NCBI GenBank assembly: GCA_022478985.1
Contig: JAKSZP010015877.1
Span: forward strand, 124,001 to 188,000
DNA: 64,000 bases
Direction: 5' to 3'
Source: Massospora cicadina
Taxonomy: Eukaryota > Entomophthoromycota > Entomophthoromycetes > Entomophthorales > Entomophthoraceae
Both the position numbers and the translations under genes were made by a program. Position 1 is the stretch's first letter. Each line of letters starts with the position of its first letter. The notes under the pieces are model-generated. The model was not told the origin of the DNA. It saw only the letters and a program-made list of their open reading frames with translations, and did no database searches. Shown here piece after piece: positions 20,752 to 33,000 of this stretch.

Positions 20752-22500
20752 TGTCATGGAATCAGCTGACTAAAGTAAGACGGGCTTCCAATCTGGGTGT
20801 GTAACAACCCAGTGGAAAGCCCAAAATTCCAAGAGGATAGCAGTTCTGAACAATTGTAGGAGGGATCCCCTATTATTCTGGTGAGGGAAATAAAAGTTAA
20901 TAAACATACCAAAGGCACCCATTGCAAACCAAATGGTTGCAATGAGGGCAACTGCAGATCTTTCTGGGATATCCTCAAGGGTGGAAGAGGCAAGGAGGAT
21001 GACCAAACCTCCTGGTTTTGCAGTTGGTGACCTTTGGCTTTATTTTCCCAACCATCTTGGACTGGATCATCATGATAAAAATTCTAAAATCATGAAAATT
21101 TTCAAAATTTTCAGAGTGCTGGTCAGGTTCACAAATCGAATCAAATCAAATTGATCTGACCATTGGGAGGCCTTGGGCTTGTCTTGCGTCCATTGAGAGG
21201 TTTCAGGTTGGGTAGAGAGGTCGGGTGCATTTCCTACATGGCAGATCAATTTTCAAATTGATTTGAGCTAGATTGGCCCTCAGCTGGATGGCCCAGATGT
21301 CAAATGCCTGGTCCTCACCTTGCAGTTGTATGGATGGCGAGTCCTCACCTCATAATGGAGAATCACAATTAATGGAGACAGCCTCACTCCACCCAAATTG
21401 TGCCAAATTGCCAGCAGATTGGTGAATCAGATTAGGTCAAATTCTCCAATTATTTCATGGAGTGTGAGGCAGACCTGAAGCTGATCCACCAGGTGCCAAA
21501 TGGTAAACAAGTCATTGTAAAGAGTTTGGCAGATCTGAAATTCTTCCAAAGCAGCAGATTGGCGTCGTAGGCTTGTGGAAAATTCTTAGATCACAATCAC
21601 CATTTGGTGGGCCACCAGATTGATGGCTTGGAGGGCCCACTTGATGACATTGGCCCTAGGATGCAGATCACTGCATACTTTGCTGGGTTAAGTAAAGTAT
21701 TGTGAATAAAGCAATGAAGCTCATGGAGTAGGTTTGGAAAGGAATATTTTTATAAACTTAAAGGTTAAAATGGACTGACAACTGCTCCTTAACATAGGCA
21801 GTTGCCTTATATATGCAAAATGGGGAAAAGGGGGGCATGGGTACTTTTTCTTGGACAGTGGTAGCTGATGTGCTCATGGGTACTCATCCTGGGTTTGGGC
21901 TTTGTCATCTGGCTTACACAAAGGTCACAAAAGCTCTGGCAACATAATCATTGGATCCACCAGGGAGGGACCCTCACTGATCCAAATATAAGCGGATTTA
22001 CTTGGACTGAAGGGGTGGCTGAATTGGGTTCTACCAGGATCAATTCCAACAAATTTTTAGAAGATTTTTTAAAATTTCCCAAAAGTGAATTTCCAACTCT
22101 GATTGACTTTCCCAGACCCAAAATTTCGGATTCCATGTCCCATACCAGGTTTACTGACTCAGGAACCTTTTTCCTGAGTTTTGAGGCCCTTTTTTCTTCA
22201 TTTCCAAGGATGTAAAAAATGGCAGGATGGGGCTCAGTTGGATGGGGAGATGCTGTTGAAGGCTTCTGGCCTGTATTACCTCTTTACAGACCTCTTTTAT
22301 TCTTTCAACCAGAGAAGAAGCAGCCAAATGGAATACTGTGGTGGGGCTTTTAGTGACAGCGCAGTGACCCAACGATCATCAACCACATGACCCAAGTCCC
22401 CCAGTTGAGTCAAGGGCTCAACAGGGCACTAGGTCACTTCTTCTTCCTAAAAGGGACTTTTTCCCAATCTAACCCAAGAGGTTAGGTCTCTAGACTTACA
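20752..22500 (-). repeat. Ty3-1 5' LTR
   Basis: 1749 bp, TGTCATGGAATC to TCTAGACTTACA, close partner of 11061-12796. Differences are mostly point changes and small indels. Confidence 0.92.
20770..21042 (-). CDS. LTR-embedded hydrophobic ORF (5' LTR copy), unknown function
   Basis: This is the same open frame as at 11080-11352, in the other LTR: ALIATIWFAMGAFGMFINFY, then GSLLQLFRTAILLEFWAFHW and WKPVLL. It stays open in both LTRs despite several substitutions. In the 5' LTR it would lie in the leader of the genomic transcript, ahead of gag, if transcription starts further upstream in the LTR. No start ATG in the open frame itself. Confidence 0.5.
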
Positions 22501-22974
22501 ATCAATGCTCAAAGTTCAGATTGCTTAGTAAGTTTTAAACTAGGTAATATGGGTGGTGGACATATCAGATCATTTAAAACTTGTCTTACTTCAAAAAGTG
22601 GCTGATGGAGGGTGATGACAGGTAGTTTAGATCCATGAGGTAGGGTTTTGATATATTTTACCCAATCAATTGATGGGAAAATTTTTGTACTTGTTTGGAC
22701 CCCTCTAACCCTATAAAAGGGGACAGTCCCCACAATGTAGGCTGTACAAAAATAGAGGTGGTCTGGAGAGGAGCCTCCAATGTGCTCCCCAAATTTGGCT
22801 GATTATTTAGTGTAATCCAACTGCCTGAGCTCATTTTGTATGTCCAAAAATTATTAGAAGTGTTACCCAATTCAAGGGGTTCCACCAGGAATCAACTCGG
22901 GTCTTTTGGTTGATTTTGCAGCATTTACCTCCAAACCACCCATTTATATACATTGGACTTGTATTTGGTCAACA
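22501..22974 (-). repeat. Solo LTR (Ty3-3 type), right arm
   Basis: Matches the Ty3-3 LTR in patches: TGTTACCC...GGGGTTCCA at about 22860, CCCTATAAAAGGGGACAGTC at about 22710, and the coding-like DWVKYIKTLPHG on the minus strand at about 22670. Ends GTATTTGGTCAACA, resembling the Ty3-3 LTR end GGCAAATGTCCGACA. Together with 10860-11060 it makes about 675 bp. Confidence 0.6.
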
Positions 22975-24064
22975 AAAGCTCTAGGTTGAAAAGTCCAGAG
23001 ACAATTAGAATATAGAATTATAATAAAGGATGAGCTATAACGGGCATATAATAAAACCTGGGATATTTGAGACATTGTATCTATAAACAGAAATTAATTT
23101 TCCACATAATAGATAATGATTTATTAATATGAAATAAGATAAAATTTGAAATTAAAAAATGACTATCCTAATAAAAAAATTATTAGTTTTACCTAGCTCC
23201 AAGACCTCGAATAAATATACTTAGCTCCAAGCCATAGTGATTAGACTTATAAAAATTAAATAACCCTCTAATATACCAGTGTTATTGCAAAGTACAAGTG
23301 ACCTCTAGTTAAACTTTATATACGAAGCTTAATTTCGGTTGAAAATGAGGTTTATTGTTTTACATTCGGACATAGTTAATCAAAGATCTTTGTTAAAATT
23401 TAGCTTGTCGATGATTTGTTGGCGACAATAGGGACTAAATTTTAATTAAATTTTTACAAATCTAATTTTTAAAGCGCAACTCAGATCCAGTGCCAGTTGA
23501 GAGGGTTTCAGTCAAAAGTTATGCTTTCTAATTTAATAGGGCTGTTAAACTGCTATAGTTCCTTATTCACTACAAGTGCAACTAAAGATCCGCTAGATAA
23601 AATTCAAATTGAACTTAATTAATTGAAGTATTGAAAATTAAAGCTAGAAGGTAGATGTTCTTGTTAAGCAAAGCAACTCTTTTGTAGTAACAATCAAAAA
23701 CCTTTTGCAAAGAAAATAGGATAATAAACGCGTTTAATTGCCACTTTTTGTTAAGACAGCGACAATTCTACAAAAATAGAATATGGAAACAAGCATAGAA
23801 CAGAAACCTTTCCCTAATCAAGGTAAAAATATAAGTTTTAAACACAACCTCTAAAGCTAAGTGATCAACATTCTTTTATATTTTTATGAATCCTATTTTT
23901 GGATTTTTTTATCATCGAATCTAATTTCACTTTGGTTTTTAACCTTTTTAAGTATATTGGCATTTTTGCGTGTATCTATTATTTATTACTTTATCAACTT
24001 TTCATTTTACCTGACATTTGACACAGTTTATTTATTATGAAACTCGAGTTACTTATCTTTTTAG
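22975..24064. other. Upstream region and first intron of the MME1-like gene
   Basis: AT-rich, with no repeat recognised. The first coding exon of the carrier gene should lie here. A candidate is ATG at 23783 (METSIEQKPFPNQ) with donor GTAAAA at 23823, but its phase is one base off from the acceptor at 24064, so I do not accept it without evidence. The codon just before the exon in frame is TAG, as expected for an acceptor. Confidence 0.5.
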
Positions 24065-25651
24065 ATACTAATTGGAGGTGCAATAGCTGGCGGAACGGCA
24101 GATTTTATTGTTCATGGATTAGATACCGTTAAAACACGCCTTCAGGGTCAGTCACACCCTCCTAAGTACTTAAATCTTTGGCATACATTTCGAACACTTA
24201 TAAAGGAGGAGGGTATTAAAAAGGGTCTATATGGGGGTATTCAACCAGCCATGGTTGGCTCTGTTTGCGGAACTATGATTTACTTTGGTGCGTATGAGAG
24301 CATGAAGAAGAAATTTGAAACCGGGATCATCTTTAAAAACAAAGATGGATTAATAAATGTTCTTCATACGCCACCAATAGTTTCCCATCTCGTTTCAGCT
24401 GCTGTTGGTGAACTTTTGGTTTCTTTAATTTATGTCCCATGGAAGTTATAAAAACAAGAATGCAACTACAAGGTCGATATAACAATCCTTATTTTAATTC
24501 AGGATACAACTATGCATCGTGGGTTTCAGCTCTTAAAACTGTAAGTTGATAACTATCTAATTTTACAGTTAGTCACATATGATCTGCTTTAAACTTTTTG
24601 AACTCTCATATCAGTATTATGCTACCTTCTATTTTATTTTTGACCTGGTAAGATTTTACTGTGAACTTTTAATTTATGAATTCTTCTTCTTGTATATTAT
24701 GAGATATAACTTGCTACGACAATTAACAACAAAAAATATTAGATACTTATGAGATGAGCTTTTACCTATCCACTTTCTATATACCTACTAACTTTTCAAG
24801 ATTATAGCGAACGATGGCTTAAAGACGTTGTATCGTGGATATAGAGCGACCCTGTTAAGGGACGTCCCATGTACTTCAATTCAATTTGCTGTTTATGAAA
24901 AATTACAAATGATTTATTCGGAAAGTTCCAAAAAGATGTTTCAAAGTAGTCGGTTTGACTTCTTGTCAGACATGGTGATTGGCGGAGTTGCCGGAGCATT
25001 GGCGGGAGGTATAACTACGCCATTAGGTAAGTTCTCGTCAATATTCTCAACATTTTTTAATGTAGCATTTGCAAAAGTTTATTTTTTTACCATATGTAAT
25101 TATAATAGCCTACCAATGTGATTAAGTTTATGATAAGTATCAGCATTCTAGACTCATATCACCTTATTGAAGTTTTATAAAGGTTAAACGAAGCATTATT
25201 GTTTAATCCGTTTTGCTGACGTTTATTTGATTTTGGTTTTAATTTCTATCAACCTTACCTGATGCTACCAGGTACACTTGTCAGCTGAAATTCTTTAGAT
25301 GTAGTAAAGACGGTTCTCCAAACTCAACATGACCCTCAAGAGAAACAAAAGACAAGGCGAGCAAGGCCCAGGCCAGCTCCTGGTGCTGGTGGCTCCCTTG
25401 GTTTGCCTAAGGTACCTGCCCCCTCCCCTACCCTAAGGGGAAGCCTTCTCAGCATGTCACTCCTACCACCAGGTGGCCCAGATAAAGCACCTTATGCCAC
25501 AGGCATTATAGATGGACTACAACAATCTTATAAGGTTTATGGCATTCAAGGATTATTTAGAGGCTTAGCACCACGCATGGTATGGACCGGTTTTCAGTCT
25601 TCTATATTGTTCCTGGTTTATGAACAAACCATTGAATTATTAACCCTTTAA
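24065..25651 (+). CDS. MME1: MME1/YMR166C-like mitochondrial carrier (exons 24065-24540, 24801-25026, 25299-25651; first exon not located)
   Basis: A member of the mitochondrial carrier family (SLC25). Exons join in phase to about 351 residues without the N-terminus, close to yeast MME1 (about 368). Three repeats are visible: [13 protein letters not shown], then [20 protein letters not shown], then [14 protein letters not shown], each followed by a conserved Gly-rich half ([60 protein letters not shown]). The first repeat lacks the usual Pro before LDTVKTR, as in the yeast protein. Yeast Mme1 exports magnesium from mitochondria; the same role here is an inference. The C-terminal insert before repeat-three helix is Pro/Ala-rich. 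One base seems missing in the second signature at 24436-24438 (see finding). Introns use GTAAGT donors; 24541-24800 has TACTAAC before its AG. Confidence 0.88.
24541..24800 (+). other. Intron of the MME1-like gene
   Basis: 260 bp, GTAAGT...CAAG. The branch site CCTACTAAC stands 9-10 bp before the acceptor, a good fungal match. Confidence 0.85.
25027..25298 (+). other. Intron of the MME1-like gene
   Basis: 272 bp, GTAAGT...TTTAG. It splits the Asp codon of the third carrier signature PLDVVK after its first base. Confidence 0.85.
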
Positions 25652-26680
25652 TTTTAAATCCTGTTGCTATTTTGTTATTTTGTATCTGAGGCATATAACT
25701 CAATGACGAAAATTAGATTTAAAAATAATTAATACACAATACATAAGCTGAAATCTCATAGATTATAGTCAATTTAAATCATTTTGTACTTTGACAAATA
25801 TATAAACAAACATAAATTTTTAAACAATTTTAAAGGCAAAGTTTTCAAGTGATTATTGAAATATAGTATTGAGTTTATTTTACTTCTCATCTAAGCTAGT
25901 CAATAGATTAGTATGCTAATAAGTATGAGTTTTTCTACATTAAGGTATTCTTTAATAGAAGTTTATCTGCATGGCATGAGCGCAAATAAATCTAAGATTA
26001 TGACTAACTCCAATTTTCTTAGATAATTATTTAATAAATATATTTATAATAGATCATTCTAGAGTTACCTTAAACCCAAAATTGTAATAACTTGTTAATT
26101 TTTATAGTATCTTATAGCTTTTTTGTAGCTTTTAGTGGTTTAAAACAAAATTCATAAATCATATTATAAAAATCAGTTACAATTACCTTTTGAACAACCA
26201 GTGGGCTCTATTTTTACAATATTTAACAATATAAGGCATGACAATATAGTCATTATACCTTGCCCTAAGTTAGAGTTTTCATTTAATTGGTGGCCCTCAA
26301 ATAGATTTATATGACTGGGGGATAATGGAAAGTTGGCGTAGGTTGAATTTTAACTCATTGAAGTGGGTTGACCTTGGGGCATTATACTATGCTAAGGTTT
26401 AAGCCATGCACGGGATTAAAAAAGTTGCATATCTGAGTGGTAGTGGTAAGTCTTCCCCACTAGGATAACCATATGTTTGAATTTTGCTGCTATAATTAGA
26501 AAGATTATGGTTTAACATTATATCTAAGTAGATTAAGCTGACGTTATGAACTCAAATCTGCATCTAGATTTTTTATTTTATATCTAAGTTTAAATTACCT
26601 CTTTGCTAACTATATGATCAATTTGCAGACTTGTTGCGTTTAATACTTGATCATGAGCCATTACCATTCTGAAAATTATC
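25652..26680. other. AT-rich intergenic region
   Basis: No gene, repeat end or RNA gene supported. A weak tRNA-like box pair near 26430-26480 was rejected. Confidence 0.6.
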
Positions 26681-26756
26681 TTTTTTTAGTACTAGTGGGG
26701 CCCAACCCAAGAGGGGGACATCCATGCATCTTTATTTGCAATATGCAAATAAAGGG
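26681..26756 (-). repeat. 5'-truncated 3' end of a LINE-E type element
   Basis: TTTTTTTAGTACTAG then CCCAACCCAAGAGGGGG match the 3' end of LINE-E (60402 onward, TTTTTTAGTACTAG, CCCAACCCAAGGGGGGG). The T-run is the A-tail on the minus strand. ATTATC at 26675-26680 and at 26757-26762 may be a short target duplication. The inner end carries a perfect 10-bp inverted repeat (26730-26739 with 26745-26754). Confidence 0.7.
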
Positions 26757-26762
26757 ATTATC

Positions 26763-26950
26763 AGAGTAAAAATTTTTGCAATATAGTTCTTTGGCAAGTA
26801 GCCTAAAAAGTCATATCAGATGGGGAAGAGAGAATGGGGGTCTCCATCCAGGGTATCTTTGAGGGTGCATGACAGGGCAGACAGAATAGGTGTGGGGCAT
26901 TGGCAACATGGGAAGCATTCGGTAGAAAGTAATGTTAAAGTCAAGAATAC
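26763..26950. other. Short spacer before the Ty3-2 LTR
   Basis: No feature recognised. Confidence 0.4.
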
Positions 26951-28345
26951 TGTTAGACAATGGACATGCCAAAGAAAGACTGGGCTTCTATTGGGGGTAC
27001 TCTAATACCCATAAAAGAATCCATAGTCTGAAAGGCATTATCATTCTGATATATGAATAAGAACCATGCGGTGACAAATGCAGAATGTACTGGTCAATGA
27101 ACATCATTCTTGCTCTGATCAGTAATCTGATTGCTGGAAGTAATCATGACAACGCTTTAAATATGAGGGTCAAGCTGCCAAGGTTAGTGGAAGGGGATTT
27201 TTCTGTCTATTGGTGGTTTCCATTTGGGTGAAATCCCAACTTGGCTGAATATGCACCTGATAACGTGTGGCAACAACGGCCTCATCAGGTTCAATCCCAG
27301 TTGTTAAGCTTCAAATAGCATCAGCTGAATCTTTATTCTGTTTTCTCTAAGGTTAGGTCAAGTTGGATTAAGTAATATGTCAATCAGTCCTCCTTGGGTT
27401 ACTTTTGGGCCATACTTCTGAAACTTTTGTGAGAATACTTGATAATGAAGAGTGACAGTCATTTTTTCAGGTTTAATCCCAGAAGAGTCATCCTAAAGAT
27501 GCAACTGCCAAAATGTCAATCTAATTTTCTTCATAGTTTGGATGGATATAGTTGACGTTTGGTCATTACATTTGCTTTGAGATTATTGATGAACATTTTT
27601 CTGGATTGGGATATCTTGCGAAACTCAAAGCTTACAACTCCTAAAGACTTTTTCTCTGAGTGAGGCATTATCTGAGAAAACCAATGTGACAGCCACCACC
27701 ATTACTGATACAAATGAGTGTGGACCCTCCATTTGGTTGTTTTGGGCTCTTGGTATTTCCAGACTAGTTAGAACTTATAAAATGCTTGAAGAATTTTTAA
27801 AAATTAATAATTTATCAAGGACAATATAAAATAACCCAGCATACTGCCATCAGCGGAACACTAGGTTTTTATAATTAAAGAAGTGAGGGGTGGGGACTTG
27901 GGAATAATTTTACAACTGGAAACACAAACCTTCCTAAAATTCTGTGACTTTTTGCATCATAATTCAGCTTGCACATTGCAGGTGCCTCAATTTGTGGTTC
28001 CTGTTGCCAAATTTTTTGCTTCCATCAGGGTTCCAGCATGCCAGCATATCTTGCAATTTTTCTTATAAAACTTTCTTTCCCTTTGGAGGGATCATTGTCA
28101 AATTAATTTTAGGGCTGATCTTCCTGTTGAGACTTCAGTCTCAATATGCCCAATTGTACTCAGATTTCATTAAATATTGTTGCATTTTTTATTACATAGG
28201 TTTTGGACAAACCAAATTTTTTTTTCAAAATCCTCCTTCTTCAACTGGTCATAACATCAAGCTTAGGGGGCCTTGGCAGAAACCCACTGCTCTTCAAGGG
28301 TATGTCCCTAAATCTGATAATTTTCCTAACGGAAAGGCTCAGGAA
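26951..28345 (-). repeat. Ty3-2 3' LTR
   Basis: Begins TGTTAGACAATGGACATGCC (plus reading) and aligns with the LTR at 52311 (TGTCAGACAATTAACGTGCC) for about 1.4 kb, including AAAGAAAGAC and CTGATAACGTGTGGCAACAA. The inner end is not sharp; similarity fades after AATTTTCC at about 28325. A relic of the LTR ORF is readable at about 27130-26980 (MMFIDQYILHL) but is broken. Confidence 0.75.
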
Positions 28346-28533
28346 GTTCCCCTTCATAGATCAAAAGTGGTGAATCAACCAATTTAATTTTAAGGGTGCA
28401 TCCAGGATCCTTATATTACCTATCTAAAAGGGTAGGGTCTACTCCCCCTACAGGACCTATACAAGTGCATAGTTTTTGTGAGGTTAGGGCAGTTTAATGG
28501 TTGTGTGAGTCTGAGGTTTCATAGCAGCAAGCG
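28346..28533. other. Ty3-2 sequence between chromodomain and LTR
   Basis: Short untranslated stretch; no sharp polypurine tract was identified. Confidence 0.4.
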
Positions 28534-28722
28534 TTAGGAAGTAGGATTTCGTTCATGAAACTCAGTGATTAGATTCTGCCAATTATCACAAAGCAGACTG
28601 AATCCAACTGTTTTCATATGATAAGTACCCACTATATGCCACCAAGTTTGAATCCCCCGTTTACATTTTCTCAAACTCAAGATTTCCTTCACCTCAAATT
28701 CTAGCATTTCTTCCACCAACAA
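28534..28722 (-). pseudogene. Ty3-2 chromodomain, degenerate
   Basis: The frame includes EFEVKEILSLRKCKRGIQTW and NWQNLITEFHERN, matching the start and end of a chromodomain. The middle YLVKWKGY block is changed beyond easy recognition (WHIVGTYHM). It stands at the same place as the better preserved chromodomain of Ty3-1. Confidence 0.65.
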
Positions 28723-28724
28723 GG

Positions 28725-29990
28725 GTTTGATTTCTGCAGATTAGTTCCCTTTGAATGGTGATAGCGCTGACATGTGAAAGGACATTATGGATCTTCCAGT
28801 GTGGGGAAACTCCACAAAAAAGGACCATTATTCAAGACTTTACTTATGAGGAACAGTCCGGCCCTTTTGCAGGCCAGTTTGCATCAGGGTACCTTTAGAT
28901 TATTTTTATGTCACCAAATCCAGGTTGCCCAACTGGTATTTGGGCGCTGCTCTCCGTTTTCAGTCAGCAAAATTCTTAGCATCCTGGGAAGCTTTTTTAA
29001 TTGCCCCTGCACCTGCTGGTATATTTTATAAACTGGGTTGCAATGCTATCCCTTATGGGAGTATTTATTTGATTTTAAGGCTGATCAAAATTTCTGTGTT
29101 GTAGCTTAAGTTGGCATACAGCGGCAACATTCCAGTAGAGGCGTTCATGGATTTTTATACAGAAACTGGGCTAAGGCCAGATCTCTAGCTTAAGTATCTC
29201 GAGCAGCTGAGGCGTAACACTGGAGATATTTCTCTAGGGACTAGTTAGTTCACTCAGTTTGTTCATTGGACTGGGGGTTATAAACTGATGATTGACAGGG
29301 TTTGATGTGAAGTATTTTTCACAGGGCTTCCCAAAACCTTAACATAAACTGTGGTCTCCTATTGCTAATTATCTCCTGTGGTACCCCAAACATGGCTTAC
29401 ATGGGGCAAAAATAAGTGTCATGTCTTCCACCATGCTTGTAGTTAAGCATGGGATGAACAAACTGTATCTGGTGAATCTGTCCACAAATACAATAATCAC
29501 ATTGAACTATTTTTAAGTGGGTAGACTGACTATAAAGTCAACTGATACCAATGTCTATGGTCCTGACACTTGTTGTAGTGGATGCAGGAGCTCGTTTAAC
29601 CAAGCTCTGTCAGATTTGGATTGCTCACAGGTCAGGTAGCATTCTATCCAAGCTGGCACATCATTTGTCAGTCCATTCCACTCATAAATTCTTTTTATTG
29701 GAGTGGTAGTCTTCTTTCCTCTAGGGTGTCCCATGTCAGCAGGTCATTGTAATGGGCAGGTTCGCGCCAATATGCAACAAAAAAATTGGGCAGCAAGAGC
29801 CATGTTACTGACCATATTAGGTACAGGCCTGCTGAGGCCCATCTCCAAAACTGACTGCCATGTCTTGTCATTGCCACATATTCTCGTACCACTGTTCCAA
29901 CAATGCTGCACTTCAGTAGCAGAGCCTGGGACCAGGAAAGGACTGAGAATGATGCCAACGCCACACCAAGCTTACTGGTGGAGCTCATGT
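28725..29990 (-). pseudogene. Ty3-2 integrase, degenerate
   Basis: SVDFIVSLP and IIVFVDRFTRYSLF at about 29550-29450 are the first part of the rve core. Sequence matching the SDRGPQF region follows at about 29350 with stops (QFMLRFWEALWKI is legible). Upstream (29988-29695) a frame with STSKLGVALASFSVLSWSQA corresponds to the linker after RNase H in Ty3-1. Coding similarity ends near 29990, where an unrelated block begins. Confidence 0.7.
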
Positions 29991-30014
29991 CTTTTGATCT
30001 GATCCAACTATTTT
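29991..30014. repeat. Left end of inserted block, with LINE-D target duplication
   Basis: CTGATCCAACTATTTT at 29999-30014 is the first of three perfect 16-bp copies; the others are 35232-35247 and 35268-35283. Confidence 0.9.
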
Positions 30015-30099
30015 ATTTAACTGAGGTAAGCTGACCAGGGGCTGGACATTACCAAATATACGTGAAACTAAGGAAATAACTGACAAATATAAAAAGGGC

Positions 30100-33000
30100 A
30101 CCCCAGGGTACTCAAGTTAACCCTGTTGCCAGCGGGACTGCCAGGTATGGGGTTGGTGCACTACTCCGAGGGGTTTCCCCTGCTATGAAGCAGGTGTGAA
30201 GGAAAGGGTCTGTGTGGAGGAACCAGAGTTGGAACCATGATTCTATAAGCGCTTTTTGCCTTGGTCTCATATATCCATAGAGCCAGGCTTGGAAGTGCTC
30301 CAGTAAGTGGACATGAAATCTGTTAATAACCCCATGAATGGTTGGGACTGTGCCCTTGAACGCATCTTATGCAATTGTGTGTATTGTCCACATTGCAATG
30401 GGTATTAGGGAGCGGAGGGTAGATGGGATTGGTGACTCGATCTGGAGCGCAAAGATGCTCTTTGATATCAAGAATTCCTATTCGTTTTGAATCTTAAGCA
30501 GGCGTGCGACTTCCTGCCATATAGCTTTGGTTGGGGGGCATGTTTCTAGGTGGTGATGTAGGGATCCCTCCCCTCCACATACTGCACATGTTTTGTGTAG
30601 GGAGTTGGAGCGGTCCGCCATCCTATAGATCCTTCTCAAACAGCGCCAGGCGTTTGCTCTTATCCTTAGTTGTAGGAGTGGGTGGTGAGTCATTCTCCAC
30701 ACTGTCTTCTGTGTGGTTAAGTCATGGGGGATGTCCAACATATCTAGGTATTCTATCCTAGCTATGTTTGGGGTTGTTGCGAGTATATCTCTCTGGGGTG
30801 GGTTTTCTGGGTTTCTTTATTTGAATTGGGGGCTGGGTCATCCCCCTTCCCTGTATAGTACTCATGTACTCTATGGTCCATTCCATATGGCGGATAGTTT
30901 GGAGGATATGTTTGAAATGAGGGGAGGTTCCATGCGGACCTATTGCAGTAGGGTGTTTGGCAAGGTATGAAAGTAGTCTGGGTGGGCTATGTGGGTTGGT
31001 TAATTTGAGCGCCTGTGCAAAGTTAGTCCTTGCTTCTCTGGACCAATGTTGTTGCAGGAGGTCTGGAGCAAGGACTTCCTTTATCCAGGTACCTAGGATG
31101 TGCTTGGCATGGCTCTCGAAATCTATTAGTCTCATGCCTCCGCTTGAGCATGGGCCAAATAGTGTTTCCATCCGTATAGGAGGGTGAGAACCTGGCCACA
31201 GCCAGCCCTGGATAAGCGCGCGGATTGAAGTTATAAAGGTAGGTGAGAAGGTGATTGCGTGGGCCGGGTACCATAGTATTGGGGTGATGAGCGAGTTAGC
31301 AACTGTAACTTGCCCTGTTAATCATGGGGTTCTTCCCTTGAGGGAGGCGGCGCTTTTGGATACCCGTTGTAACAGGTCACTTTCCATTGTCTCATTAGCA
31401 TATCCCCCTGATTCTAGCCAGATTCCAAGGTGTTGGACAGGAGTGGCAGTGGGGGGTGTTGCAAAGGGTAAAATGATTGGGTTTTTTCTTCATGTGTGGT
31501 ATGAGGTTCTGATGTTGTGGACCAATTGTTTGTGTATTTGCCTAAGAGGATGATTTCTGTCTTTCTTTTGTTGAGTGATGCATTGCTCACCTTTGAGTAT
31601 TCCTCTAGAGTGCGTTCCAGCTGTCTGGAATCTTCATTGTTTGCTATACCTGCTATGCAGTCATCCGCAAAGGCCAGTATCTTGACTGTTGGTTGTCCTT
31701 GTGCAGTTATCCCCATGAGATGTGAGTCAGTTACTCGGAGGAGTGGGTCAAAGCTGAAATTGTATAGCAGTGGGCTGAGGGGATCCCCTTGTTTGAGCCC
31801 TCTGTGTGGTTTAATCTTGTTTGTTAGGAATCCAGGGCCGCATACAGCCATGGTTGAGATTGTGTTAGGAGCATCGCCCATTTTACGAATCTTGGTGGGA
31901 GTTTGAAGGCATGTAGACATTTTTTCAAGTATGGCCAGCTAACTCGGTCATATGCCTTTTCCTGATCCAAGAAGACCAGGGCACCAGTTGCTTTGGATTG
32001 GCAAATGTTTGCAACAGGGTGAATGTTGTTCCAGATTGAACGCCCTGGTATAAACCCAAACTGGTTGGGTGATAGGACGTCAGATGCAATTGCACCTAAT
32101 CTGGCTGCTAAAATTTTTGTTAGAATTTTTGTGTAGTATTGGAGAGTGCAATTGGGCGCCAGTTGTCCAGGTCCAACTTGTCACCCTTTTTATACAAGGT
32201 TATAACATAGGATTCATGACCTCCTGGTAATAGGCGTGTTTCCAACAAGCTCTGATTCATAGACGCCAATAGGAGGGGGGGCGATTTGTTGATATATTTT
32301 TTGTAAGGTTTGTAGGGTATCCCATCAGGCCCTGGGCATTTCCTACGTGGTGCACCGCGAATTGTTTCCCAAAGCTCCTCCCGTGTAATAAGGGATATTA
32401 TATTGTAATTCGGTGGTGTACTTTGTATCTCGCAGTTTGTATAAATTCTTTAATTTTTTGTGAATCTGTTGGCGTTTCACGATATAATTCGGTATTAGCG
32501 GTGTACTTCTGCCTTGACCTCCTCAGGGACAGTTGCCACGGTGCCATTGGTCTTGCAGACCTGTGTGCATGCAGGCTGGTTTCCACGGGAGTGCAATTGG
32601 TGGAAAAAGTATGTCAAACAGGTTTCACCTTCCTTTATGAACTTACCTTTGTTTGATACTTTAATGCTGTGTTGGTGTTCAAAGATGAGATTGTTAAGTT
32701 GGGCAGATATTTCTGCCCATTTGCGTCCCCAGTTGGGGCTATAGCTAGATCTCAGAGTATTTATCTCCAGGTGGTCTAGTTCCACCAAGGTACGCTTGAT
32801 TGTGGCCATGTCCGCAGTGTACTTATGTGATGCAATATGTCAGGTTTTGTTGATTAAAGCCTTTTTGAAATTTTCCCATGTTCTGATGGGATCCAAAGTG
32901 AATGGGGCTGTGAATTCTGGGTTTGTAACCTCATTTTCAACCCAGTCAGATATCTCAGGCAATTTTATATTTTCTGGGTGAAGCTTTCTCCAAGGTGACA

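Larger units (their letters stand above)
11061..22500 (-). mobile_element. Ty3-1: Ty3/gypsy chromovirus (minus strand), nested in a solo LTR
   Basis: This is an LTR retrotransposon read right to left: 5' LTR (20752-22500), gag, protease, RT, RNase H, integrase with chromodomain, 3' LTR (11061-12796). The LTRs have TG...CA ends on either strand. A purine-rich AAAAAGGAGAGT tract (complement of 12800-12811) abuts the 3' LTR as a polypurine tract. The sequence GTCAG before 11061 and ATCAA after 22500 could be a 5-bp duplication with two G-to-A changes. LARD-1 (15839-19058) is inserted between protease and RT. Integrase before or after RT distinguishes Ty1 from Ty3; here it follows RNase H, as in Ty3. 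Confidence 0.93.

Noticed and set aside
26410..26490. tRNA-like A and B boxes (TCTGAGTGG and GTTTGAATTTTGC)
   Set aside because: No acceptor or anticodon stem could be formed; box B differs from GGTTCGANTCC at key positions.
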